Of a stretch of 64,000 nucleotides of DNA, positions 37,694 through 45,424 are shown in pieces; position 1 is the stretch's first letter; every line of letters starts with the position of its first letter. The stretch covers positions 1 through 64,000 of the forward strand of contig NZ_AMRL01000017.1 in assembly GCF_000299935.1 (NCBI RefSeq), written 5' to 3'. The DNA comes from Oceanibaculum indicum P24 (GTDB lineage: Bacteria > Pseudomonadota > Alphaproteobacteria > Oceanibaculales > Oceanibaculaceae). Position numbers and translations under genes: made by a program. The notes under the pieces were generated by a model. That model was not told the origin of the DNA. It made no database searches and was given only the letters and a program-made list of their open reading frames with translations.

Positions 37694-39082
37694 TTATGCG
37701 CTTCTTTTGAGGGCGATGACGAAGCCCTGCACCGGCTGGCGTTTTTCCAGCCGCAGCACCGCCTGCTCGGCCAGCACCACGGACAGGCCGCGCTCCGCGG
37801 CCAGCCGCGCGATATAGCCTTCGGCATGGCCGAACCGCCGGGTCGGTTTCAGCTGGAAGGGGCCGTCCGACCCTTCCGGCAGGGCCTCGGCGGTGGCGAG
37901 GAACAGCCCGCCGGGTTCCAGCGCTGCCGCCAGCGCCTCCATCAGCGGGGCGAGGTCACCCAGATAGACCAGCACATCGCCGGCGACCACCACATCCCAA
38001 CGCGTACACTCTTCCACCCCGTCGCGCAGCGCGGCGACCGCATCAGCCACGGCGAGCGCGTCATAGACGCCGGTGCGGGCGGCCTGCTCGATCATGCGCG
38101 GGGCAAGGTCTATACCGGCAAGGTGGCGGGCGAAGGGGCGCAGCTCGCGGCCGGTCAGCCCGGTACCACAGCCGATATCCAGCATCGCCAGATGGCCGTG
38201 GCTTTCCGTCGGAATCAGCCGGTCCAGTGCCCGGCGCAGGAGGCGGGGACCCTGATAGTCCAGCACCTCCAGCAGCGCCTTGTCGAACGCTTCAGCATAC
38301 TGGTCGAACAGGTGCCGGACATAGGAGGGCGGCAGGCTGTCGCTCGGCGCGTCCAGCGCCTCCAGCAGGCTCTGTACGCCTAGCCGGTCCGCGGAGTCGA
38401 GTTCAAGCGCCCGGGCCAGGCTGGCGCGGGCCTTCTCGCGCTCGCCCAACAGCATCCAGGCCCGGCCGAGATGGGCATGGCTCTCTGCATTGCTGGGGTC
38501 AAGCCGCAGCGCGCGTTGCAGCGCCTCCACGGCCTCCGGCAGGGCATCCAGCCCGATCAGCAGCGCGCCAAGCTCCTGCGCCGCAACGGGATCGCGCGGG
38601 TCGATCCGGCAGAGTTCGCGGTAGGTGTCGGCGGCGCGCTCCTGCTCGCCCGTCACCGCCTGCAATCGCGCCAGACCGAGCAGGGCACCGGCATGGCCGG
38701 GCCGCAGCCGCAGCAGCGCCTCATAGGCAGTGATCGCGGTCGCCGGACGGCCGGATCGGGCCAGCGCCTCGGCATGGGCAAGGCGGATACGCGTATCGCC
38801 GGGCGCCAGCGCCAGGGCGCGGGTGATGATGCCGGCAGCCTCTGTCGAGCGGCCCAGCTCCAGCAATATCTCTCCGGCGAGCAGGCAGGGCTCGGTCTCG
38901 GCCGGCCAGTGGCGCAGCACGGCGGCCAGCCGGTCGAGTGCCGCTCCTGGCGCACCCGCTTCGCGCAGTGTCAGCGCGGCGGCGATGCCGTCGCCGGCGT
39001 ACAGTGGAGCGGAGGATTCGGAATCGGGAAGGGCCGCCAGAAAGGGCGGCAGCGCCGAAGGAAGCGACGACGCGGACGACAT
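37694..39082 (-). CDS. TPR-repeat SAM-dependent methyltransferase
   Basis: From ATG 39082 the protein has 462 residues. About residues 30-240 are TPR repeats (AAGIITRALALAPGDTRIRL and LLGLARLQAVTGEQERAADTY among them). The C-terminal half is a class I methyltransferase: LAMLDIGCGTGLTGRELRPF near residue 305 is motif I and WDVVVAGDVLVYLGDL is motif IV. Such fusions occur widely in Rhodospirillales; substrates are unknown. A longer open frame (to 39163) reads through basic sequence and is less likely. Confidence 0.9.
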   Translation of the reverse strand: MSSASSLPSALPPFLAALPDSESSAPLYAGDGIAAALTLREAGAPGAALDRLAAVLRHWPAETEPCLLAGEILLELGRSTEAAGIITRALALAPGDTRIRLAHAEALARSGRPATAITAYEALLRLRPGHAGALLGLARLQAVTGEQERAADTYRELCRIDPRDPVAAQELGALLIGLDALPEAVEALQRALRLDPSNAESHAHLGRAWMLLGEREKARASLARALELDSADRLGVQSLLEALDAPSDSLPPSYVRHLFDQYAEAFDKALLEVLDYQGPRLLRRALDRLIPTESHGHLAMLDIGCGTGLTGRELRPFARHLAGIDLAPRMIEQAARTGVYDALAVADAVAALRDGVEECTRWDVVVAGDVLVYLGDLAPLMEALAAALEPGGLFLATAEALPEGSDGPFQLKPTRRFGHAEGYIARLAAERGLSVVLAEQAVLRLEKRQPVQGFVIALKRSA

Positions 39083-39266
39083 GGGTGCGTTCTGTCCATG
39101 AAAAGCCCGCCGGGAAATCCGGCGGGGCAGCGGAGAAATGCGCCTTCGCCCGGCTTCCGTCAAGAGGGCGTGAGGCCGGCCCTTTCAATGCCCAGCCCGG
39201 TTCCATCGCGGCGGTCCATGCACTAAGGTGCGGCCATCCATCCTTAACCATCACTAAGGAACCGAA

Positions 39267-39887
39267 ATGATCGAGCTTTATACCTGGGGTACGCCGAATG
39301 GCCGCAAGATCTCCATCATGCTGGAGGAGGTCGGCCTGCCCTACAACACGCACAGCGTGAACATCAGCAAGGACGAGCAGTTCGCGCCGGACTTCCTGAA
39401 GGTCAGCCCGAACAACAAGATTCCCGCCATCGTCGATCCGGAGGGGCCGGGCGGCAAGCCGATCAGCCTGTTCGAGAGCGGCGCCATCCTGTTCTACCTG
39501 GCGGAGAAGACCGGCAAGCTGCTGCCCGCCGATCCGGCTGCCCGCTACGAGACCATGGTGTGGCTGATGTTCCAGATGGCCGGCGTCGGCCCGATGTTCG
39601 GCCAGGCTCACCATTTCCGCCGCTTCGCCAAGGAGCAGGTGCCCTACGCCATCGACCGCTACACCAACGAGACGCACCGCATCTATGGCGTCATGGACAA
39701 GCGGCTGGGCGAGGTGCCCTACCTTGCCGGGCAGGAGTACACCATCGCCGATGTGGCCACCTATCCGTGGGTCTCGCGCTGGGAATGGCACGGCATCGAC
39801 TGGGCCAATTATCCGAACCTGAAGCGCTGGTTCGATGATGTTGGCGCGCGGCCTGCCGTGCAAAAGGGCATGGCGGTTCCGGCCTGA
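39267..39887 (+). CDS. Glutathione S-transferase, Ure2p/YfcG-like
   Basis: The N-terminal domain begins MIELYTWGTPNGRKISIMLE, with the TPNGRK glutathione-site motif of the nu/Ure2p-like class. NNKIPAIVDPEG (cis-Pro) and LFESGAILFYLAEKTGKLLP follow. The all-helical C-terminal half includes YTIADVATYPWV. It has 206 residues. YfcG-like enzymes have disulfide-bond reductase activity. It is transcribed alone. Confidence 0.94.
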   Translation: MIELYTWGTPNGRKISIMLEEVGLPYNTHSVNISKDEQFAPDFLKVSPNNKIPAIVDPEGPGGKPISLFESGAILFYLAEKTGKLLPADPAARYETMVWLMFQMAGVGPMFGQAHHFRRFAKEQVPYAIDRYTNETHRIYGVMDKRLGEVPYLAGQEYTIADVATYPWVSRWEWHGIDWANYPNLKRWFDDVGARPAVQKGMAVPA

Positions 39888-39902
39888 TCCTCAGAGACGA
39901 TT

Positions 39903-39948
39903 CCGCCCCGGCCGATCGCGCGCCGGGGCGGGCTCTTCCGGCTTTTTT
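39903..39948 (+). terminator. Terminator after the glutathione transferase
   Basis: A perfect 10-bp stem CCGCCCCGGC/GCCGGGGCGG lies 15 bases after the stop, with a T run about 11 bases further on (39943-39948). The gap between stem and T run makes it less than ideal. Confidence 0.55.
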
Positions 39949-39979
39949 CAGCCCCCTCAGACGGATACGCCATCTCTCG

Positions 39980-40006
39980 TTGACAGGGGCAGGGGCGGTC
40001 TATAGA
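39980..40006 (+). promoter_or_regulatory. Sigma-70-like promoter for tRNA-Ser
   Basis: TTGACA at 39980-39985 is a perfect -35 element, followed after 15 bases by TATAGA at 40001-40006. It ends 41 bases before the tRNA. Confidence 0.7.
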
Positions 40007-40047
40007 AGGGGCCTCCGCATACGTCGTGAACGTAAGCCGCTCACGGC

Positions 40048-40139
40048 GGAGGGGTGGCCGAGTGGCTGAAGGCGACGGTTTGCTAAACCGTTATACAGGT
40101 TAAACTGTATCGTGGGTTCGAATCCCATCCCCTCCGCCA
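40048..40139 (+). tRNA. tRNA-Ser (anticodon GCT)
   Basis: The acceptor stem is GGAGGGG with CCCCTCC, and the 3' CCA is encoded. The anticodon loop is TTGCTAA with GCT at 40082-40084, reading AGC and AGU. The extended variable arm (about 20 bases, TATACAG...CTGTAT) is the class II feature of serine tRNAs. The T loop is TTCGAAT. It is flanked upstream by a strong promoter. No integrase or duplicated 3' end lies nearby, so it is not an occupied integration site here. Confidence 0.98.
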
Positions 40140-40271
40140 GCTTCCTTCTGAATTTTCCGATCAAGACAACGCGCTGCTTTCCCCTTTTGGGGGCGCGCGT
40201 GGTTGCGCGACGCGAGGCTATTGGGCCCACACGAACATCGACGCTTTCCGTATCGTCCCGCGCGACCTGAT

Positions 40272-42971
40272 CTAGACCTTGCCGCCCGCTATCGGGACCT
40301 GCAGGACGAAGCAGGCGCCAGCCTTGCCATGATCGTCGAGGAACAGCTTGCCGCCAAACTGCTCGGCGATCTGGCGCGAAATGGCCAGCCCCAGCCCTGC
40401 CCCGTGATGGCCCGCCCCCTGATGGCCCGCGATAGCGCCGCGTTCGAATTTCAGGAAGATGCGTTCGTGATCCTCACTGGGGATGCCACGCCCGTTATCC
40501 TCGACACGCACTTCATAGATGCCCTGGTCTGAGCGGCTGGAGACGGTCACGCTGGGGTTCGGCGCGTCGTTGTACTTGATGGCGTTGGAGATCAGGTTGA
40601 TGAAGATCTGCGCCAGCTTGTCCGGTTCGCCCGACAGCGTAACGGCGCCCTCGTGCCGCTGCTGAACCAGTGTGGTGCCGGCGGTGTGGGCAAGCGCCTC
40701 GCAGCTTTCCAGGGCGGAGGTCAGAATCTCTTCCGGGTCGAAATCGACGGGCGCCTGGCGCGCCGAGGCGGTGCGCAGCTGGTCGATTTCGAGAATGCTG
40801 TCGAGCAGCCTGGTCAGCCGGATGCTTTCATTCTGGATGATGTTGAGGAAACGCAGCTTCCGCTCCTCCTGCATGGCCGGTTCGGCGAGCAGGATATCGC
40901 TGAACGACCGGATCGAGGTCATCGGGGTGCGCACCTCATGGCTGATCTGGCTGAGGAACTCGTCCTTCTGCGCATCGACCTCGCGCAGGCGCTGGTTGGC
41001 CGCCGCGAGGGCTGCGGCCGTGGCCTCCACCTCGCGCGACTTGCGCTCCAGCTCCTCGGAATAGGCGCGGATCTGCTCGGCCTCGCCAGCGATGCGTTTC
41101 AGCTCCTGCACGCTGATGGTCTCGTCGCTGACCACCCGTGAGATCAGCGAGCGGGCTGATGCCGCGCCAACATTCGCCGCCAGCCGCTGTTCGACGCGCG
41201 AGATCGTCTCATCGCCGGCAAGGACCGAACGGTGGACGTCGCGATCCGCGAACATTGCGGTTGCCTCGGCGGGGCCGAGGATGCGCTCGGCGATCTGGCG
41301 CAGGTCGGCGACCCGTGCCGTGCGGCGGATGATGCGCTGTTCGGTCTCGGTCTGGCGGCGGAAGACATCGACGAAAAGCATCGACTGGAAACGCGCCAGC
41401 GGTGTCGGTTCGCTGATCAGCGACACCAGCACGAACAGCCCGATATTTGCGGTCATGCTCCAGAACACCGCATGGACGAGCGGGTCATAGCCGGTGAGGC
41501 CGAACAGGGCGTGTGGCCGCAGCCACAGGAAGCCAAACGGGCCATCGGCCATCATCGTAGCCGATATCAGGGCGCTCTCCCCGAAGCTGGGCAGGACGAG
41601 CGTGTATCCCCATACGATGAGGCCGGCGAACAGCCCGACCAGCGCGCCGGCGGCGGTTGCGCGGCTCCAGTACAGCCCCCCGACAAGGCTGGGCAGGAAC
41701 TGGGCAACACCACAGAAGGAGACAAGACCGATGGCGGCCAGCGCCTCGGAGTTGCTTGCCCGCAAATAGATCAGGCCGAGCAGGACCACGAAGATCACCG
41801 CCCCGCGCCGCGCGGTCAGGATGAAATGGCGCATCGCCTTGGCACTGGCCTGCGGCAGCAGCGAAAACCGCAAGGCCAGGGGCATGATGATGTGATTCGA
41901 GATCATCGTCGAAAGCGCAATCGAGGATACGATCACCATTGAGGTGGCGGAGGAGAAGCCGCCCAGAAAGGCAAGCAAGGTCAACGTATTGTTGTTCTCC
42001 TGCATCGGCAGGGTCAGCACGAAGAGATCGGGGTTGGAACCGCTGGGAAGCCGCTCCAGCCCCGCGATGGCGATCGGAATCACGAAAAGGCACAGCAGCA
42101 GCAGATACAGCGGAAACAGCCAGGAGGCGGTCCTGATCTGGCTGTTGTTGGAATTCTCCACTACGGTGACCTGGAACTGGCGCGGAAGGCAGATAACGGC
42201 TGCCGCCGCGAGAAACAGCAGGGTCAGCCAGCGCGGGCCAAAGGTTTCGGCGGGGTCGATGATGCTTGCCGGCGCATTGGCGAAAGCCGCGGCCGGGTCC
42301 CAGTCAGACAGGCCGACAACCCACAGGCCTACGGCCAGAAGGGCGACCAGCTTGACCACCGCCTCCAGCGCGATGGCGGCGACGACGCCCTGATGCCGTT
42401 CGTTCACATCGATATTGCGCACGCCGAACATGATCGAGAAGACGCACATGCCCGCCGCGATCCAGAAGGCCAGCGCATAGTCGGGCTCGATCGTCGAGCT
42501 TGCCGCCGTCACCGCCCCGCGAGGATATGTCAGCACCTGGAAGCTGTCGGTCAGGGCCTTGAGCTGCAGCGAAATGTAGGGCGCGGTTGCGATGACGGCG
42601 ATCAGCGTCACCAGGGCACCCAGCATCGGATTCTTGCCGAAGCGCGCGGAGATGAAGTCGGCAATCGAGGTCGTATTATGGACGCGGCCGACCGTGACCA
42701 GCTTGCGCAGGAATATCCACCATCCGACGAACACGATGGTCGGGCCAAGATAGATGGTAATGAATTCCAGCCCGTTCCGTGCCGCCGAGCCAACGGCGCC
42801 AAAGAATGTCCAGGAGGTACAGTAGATCGAGATCGACAGGGTATAGACCAGCGGAGACGAGAGCCAGCCGCCCGAGTCGCGTCTGGCCCGCCGGTCGCCT
42901 GCGAACGCCACCCCGAACAGAACGGCGACATAGACAAGGCATATGACGATGACGAGATCGGGATGCAGCAT
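40272..42971 (-). CDS. Sodium/solute symporter-STAC-histidine kinase
   Basis: The 899-residue protein resembles CbrA. Its first half (to about 500) is a sodium:solute symporter domain with roughly 13 membrane segments. A STAC-type linker follows near residues 535-610 (VADLRQIAERILGPAEATAM and NVGAASARSLI), then a coiled coil. The kinase core has the H-box SQISHEVRTPMTSIRSFSDI near residue 675, N-box NLISNAIKYN and DNGRGIPS. It would sense or import a solute and phosphorylate a receiver. Its ATG immediately follows the stop of the small membrane gene. Confidence 0.94.
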   Translation of the reverse strand: MLHPDLVIVICLVYVAVLFGVAFAGDRRARRDSGGWLSSPLVYTLSISIYCTSWTFFGAVGSAARNGLEFITIYLGPTIVFVGWWIFLRKLVTVGRVHNTTSIADFISARFGKNPMLGALVTLIAVIATAPYISLQLKALTDSFQVLTYPRGAVTAASSTIEPDYALAFWIAAGMCVFSIMFGVRNIDVNERHQGVVAAIALEAVVKLVALLAVGLWVVGLSDWDPAAAFANAPASIIDPAETFGPRWLTLLFLAAAAVICLPRQFQVTVVENSNNSQIRTASWLFPLYLLLLCLFVIPIAIAGLERLPSGSNPDLFVLTLPMQENNNTLTLLAFLGGFSSATSMVIVSSIALSTMISNHIIMPLALRFSLLPQASAKAMRHFILTARRGAVIFVVLLGLIYLRASNSEALAAIGLVSFCGVAQFLPSLVGGLYWSRATAAGALVGLFAGLIVWGYTLVLPSFGESALISATMMADGPFGFLWLRPHALFGLTGYDPLVHAVFWSMTANIGLFVLVSLISEPTPLARFQSMLFVDVFRRQTETEQRIIRRTARVADLRQIAERILGPAEATAMFADRDVHRSVLAGDETISRVEQRLAANVGAASARSLISRVVSDETISVQELKRIAGEAEQIRAYSEELERKSREVEATAAALAAANQRLREVDAQKDEFLSQISHEVRTPMTSIRSFSDILLAEPAMQEERKLRFLNIIQNESIRLTRLLDSILEIDQLRTASARQAPVDFDPEEILTSALESCEALAHTAGTTLVQQRHEGAVTLSGEPDKLAQIFINLISNAIKYNDAPNPSVTVSSRSDQGIYEVRVEDNGRGIPSEDHERIFLKFERGAIAGHQGAGHHGAGLGLAISRQIAEQFGGKLFLDDHGKAGACFVLQVPIAGGKV

Positions 42972-43220
42972 TCAGGTGCCGTCCTGATCGTTCTCGCCGT
43001 TCGCGTCGACTTCCCTGACGCGCACGGCCACCAGCAACGCGCACAGGATCAGGCAGGCCCAGACGCCGTAAACATAGAGGACGATCAGCGGGATGCCGGC
43101 AATCAGGACGGGGGCTGAGAAGACGAGGATCGTTGGCGGCAGGAGCAGGAATATCGCTGCGACGGGGAGTATCGCAGCGCCGTCCCGGATATTCCGGGTT
43201 CTGCTGTCCCAGTGCTTCAC
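42972..43220 (-). CDS. Small two-segment membrane protein in the symporter-kinase operon
   Basis: The 82-residue protein has two hydrophobic segments, about residues 14-33 and 40-64, ending with a short acidic tail (VDANGENDQDGT). The central motif AGIPLIVLYVYGVWACLI is typical of small proteins encoded just before symporter-type kinases. The start is GTG 43220. Its stop directly abuts the ATG of the kinase. It may be a partner of the transporter domain. No named family is certain. Confidence 0.8.
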   Translation of the reverse strand: MKHWDSRTRNIRDGAAILPVAAIFLLLPPTILVFSAPVLIAGIPLIVLYVYGVWACLILCALLVAVRVREVDANGENDQDGT

Positions 43221-43224
43221 CGCT

Positions 43225-43599
43225 TCAGCCCTTGCCGGTGACCTGTCGCATGCAGGCGATGATCTCGGCGTTCGAGAAGGGCTTGGTGATGAATTCGGTC
43301 GCCCCGGCCTCGCTGGCGGTCTGGCGGTCGCGGCTCTGGCCCTTGGCCGTCAGGACAATGACAGGCAGGCCGGACAGGGTGCGGTCGGCGCGGACTTCCC
43401 GCAGCACATCGAATCCGCTCATTCCCGGCATCATGACATCGAGGATCATCGCCGAGAATTTCGCGCGGCGCAGCCGTTCCAGCGCCTCCAGCCCATTCTC
43501 CGCTATGGAGACGTCGAAATCCGCATGTCTGAGAATGTAGCTGAGCGATTCGACAATGTTCGGCTCATCCTCGACGATCAGTATTCTGGTTCTCCCCAA
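43225..43599 (-). CDS. Stand-alone response regulator receiver
   Basis: The 124-residue protein is a single REC domain: RILIVEDEPNIVESL at the N-terminus, the phosphoacceptor Asp54 in AMILDVMMPG, the switch T in VIVLTAKGQ, and Lys in FITKPFS. It has no DNA-binding domain. The start is taken as TTG 43599 because GGGGAGGAC lies seven to eight bases upstream; an earlier TTG at 43632 in frame has no good site. It is the first gene of the three-gene operon with the symporter-kinase. Confidence 0.88.
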   Translation of the reverse strand: MGRTRILIVEDEPNIVESLSYILRHADFDVSIAENGLEALERLRRAKFSAMILDVMMPGMSGFDVLREVRADRTLSGLPVIVLTAKGQSRDRQTASEAGATEFITKPFSNAEIIACMRQVTGKG

Positions 43600-43633
43600 T
43601 GTTTCGTCCTCCCCTGCGGTCCGCTTCTTCAAC

Positions 43634-43717
43634 CTTGTTGACCGCCTGTTTGGCAGCCATGGTTCTTATGCTGGGACCACTGATGCCATAATCGGGCCTG
43701 CATGGCGGTCAAACAAG
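43634..43717. repeat. Spaced inverted repeat upstream of the receiver operon
   Basis: CTTGTTGACCGCC at 43634-43646 and GGCGGTCAAACAAG at 43704-43717 are inverted copies that differ by one inserted base. They are 57 bases apart in the promoter region of the receiver gene, beyond the end of the ScfR-type gene. They may be operator half-sites for a regulator; no regulator is proven. Confidence 0.5.
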
Positions 43718-43785
43718 CCTTTTGGCTAAGCCCGTGTTCCGGCGCGCAATACCGCCTCTTGCCATCGCTTTTGCTACGCGGCGGC

Positions 43786-45237
43786 TCAGGCGATCAGCGG
43801 CGGTTCCTGTCGCTGCCGGCACGCCTCACGGACGCACAGCCGGCATGTCGTGCCAACGGGCACTGTTGCCGCCCGCCTTTCGATGCCGTCGGCGGCGGCC
43901 ACGCGGGCCGCGTCATCGCCATCACAGGCGAGCATGATCGACATCAGGTGCCGCGCCCCGCCGGTCATTGCCGGCTGCTTCTCGACGGCGCGGGCGAAGA
44001 AAAGGAAATCATCGCCTGACGCCAGGGCGCCGAAGGCGCGCGCCGTCATGCCGGGCGTCTGGAACGCGGTATAGATCACCCAGAGCGGACAGGCATTGCC
44101 GTAGCGGGGCAGCGGGAGACGGGGCAGGGGCAGACGCTTGCTGATATAGCCTGACGGGTCGGCCCGCATGAAGGCGAAGCGCACCCCTTCCCGGCCGGGA
44201 CGGCGCAGTGTGGTCATCCGGTGTGCCGCCTGCTCGTAGGAAACGCCGAACAGTCTGGCCAGCCTGTTGGGATCATAGCGATGCCGTTCCGCGGCGGCAT
44301 GGAACGGCTCGTACGGCATCAGCACTGCCGCAGCGGTGTAGGCGAACAACGCATTGGCGGCCAGCCGGAAGGCCTCGCCATCCTGCTCGAACCCCTCATG
44401 GCGCGACAGGATCGCGGCAACCTCGCCGGCCGCGCCCAGCCGCGCCTGCGCGCGCAGCTGCTCGAAGGGCGATGGCCGCTCCTCATTGTCTGCCGCATCG
44501 AACGCAGGCGGGATGTGCAGCAGCGTTTCGTGCTCCCCGGTGGCGCGGACAGCGTCGGCATAGGCTTCCAGTTCAGGGAAATAATTCTGCGACGCCACGA
44601 TCAGCGCATCGACCTTCTCGGTCGGGGTGGCGGCGCGCACACGGGTTTGCGCACTGTCGAAGAAGGCGGCAAGGGCCATGGCCGTTTGGGAAAGCCGTGC
44701 GCTGTCGCCGGCGACAATCTCCAGGAAACGGCGGCTGTCGGTCGATTCGAGTGTGTCGCTGGCCTGCATGATCTCCGCCGCCGAGCGAATCGAGGTCACA
44801 TGGGTCAGCATCTGGTGGACGCTGTCACGCAGGAACGGGTCATGTTCAAGCCGGTCGGCAAGGGCGAGAACCGCGGCGTCGCGGTCCTGGTAGGAACGAT
44901 AGAGGCGCAGGAGCAGCGCTGCCCATCCCGGATGATGGCCGACAAATTCCTCGGCTGACGCAAGTTCGGGCAGCTTCTCGCTGGCCGCCAGCTCCGCCGA
45001 GACCTCGCGCACCTCATCCGCCAGGCGCCGTTCCGCCTCGCCGTCGAGTTGCGCGCGATCGACGGCCAGCTCGGCAGCGATCCGGTCGAGCAGCAGCGTC
45101 GATGCCGGGCGGCGATTGCGCTCGATCAGATTGAGGTAGGACGGCGATATGCCGGCGCGCTGGGCCAGAATGTTCTGGGACAGCCCCGCCTGCATGCGCA
45201 GGGTCCTGATCTTCAGCCCGACGAGTTTCGCTGCCAT
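43786..45237 (-). CDS. ScfR-type short-chain fatty acid transcriptional regulator (XRE family)
   Basis: The 483-residue protein has an N-terminal XRE helix-turn-helix (residues 8-60: LRMQAGLSQNILAQRAGISP then SYLNLIERNRRPAS). An IrrE/ImmA-like middle region and a DUF2083-type C-terminal part follow. The C-terminal Cys cluster TTCRLCVREACRQRQEP is characteristic of ScfR, MccR and RamB-type regulators of acyl-CoA or short-chain fatty acid metabolism. It is divergent from the Liv-type importer, with a shared operator-like region between. Confidence 0.9.
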   Translation of the reverse strand: MAAKLVGLKIRTLRMQAGLSQNILAQRAGISPSYLNLIERNRRPASTLLLDRIAAELAVDRAQLDGEAERRLADEVREVSAELAASEKLPELASAEEFVGHHPGWAALLLRLYRSYQDRDAAVLALADRLEHDPFLRDSVHQMLTHVTSIRSAAEIMQASDTLESTDSRRFLEIVAGDSARLSQTAMALAAFFDSAQTRVRAATPTEKVDALIVASQNYFPELEAYADAVRATGEHETLLHIPPAFDAADNEERPSPFEQLRAQARLGAAGEVAAILSRHEGFEQDGEAFRLAANALFAYTAAAVLMPYEPFHAAAERHRYDPNRLARLFGVSYEQAAHRMTTLRRPGREGVRFAFMRADPSGYISKRLPLPRLPLPRYGNACPLWVIYTAFQTPGMTARAFGALASGDDFLFFARAVEKQPAMTGGARHLMSIMLACDGDDAARVAAADGIERRAATVPVGTTCRLCVREACRQRQEPPLIA

Positions 45238-45251
45238 CCTTTACCCCCTAG

Positions 45252-45355
45252 TTTGTAAATTAATGACAAATTTCTTATGATCGCAATAAAATAATTTACA
45301 AAAAAACTGTGATTTACCAATGACTTATTGAATAAATTACAATCCCGCGTAATGA
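45252..45355. promoter_or_regulatory. Operator-like inverted 9-mers and promoter between the regulator and liv operon
   Basis: TTTGTAAAT at 45252-45260 and its exact inverse ATTTACAAA at 45294-45302 are 33 bases apart. Related partial copies occur at 45311-45319 (GATTTACCA) and 45334-45342 (AAATTACAA). The last overlaps a possible + strand promoter, TTGAAT at 45328-45333 and TAATGA at 45350-45355. A TTTGTAAA or TTTGCAAA word is the type bound by ScfR/RamB family regulators, so this is probably where the adjacent ScfR acts on itself and the importer. Confidence 0.65.
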
Positions 45356-45424
45356 TGTCGCAGGGTCAAAGAACCCGTCGACCGACCGGCGAGCAGCCGG
45401 CAACGCGAACTGGGAGGAAAAAAG

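Noticed and set aside
40000-40230. A 76-codon minus-strand reading frame across the tRNA-Ser
   Set aside because: It is the reverse translation of the tRNA and its flanks (MGFEPTIQFNLYNGLANRR), a well-known artefact, with no binding site or conservation logic.
40048-40271. tRNA-Ser as an integration site for a mobile island
   Set aside because: No integrase, direct repeat of the tRNA 3' end or foreign-looking gene block lies next to it; the neighbours are ordinary chromosomal genes.
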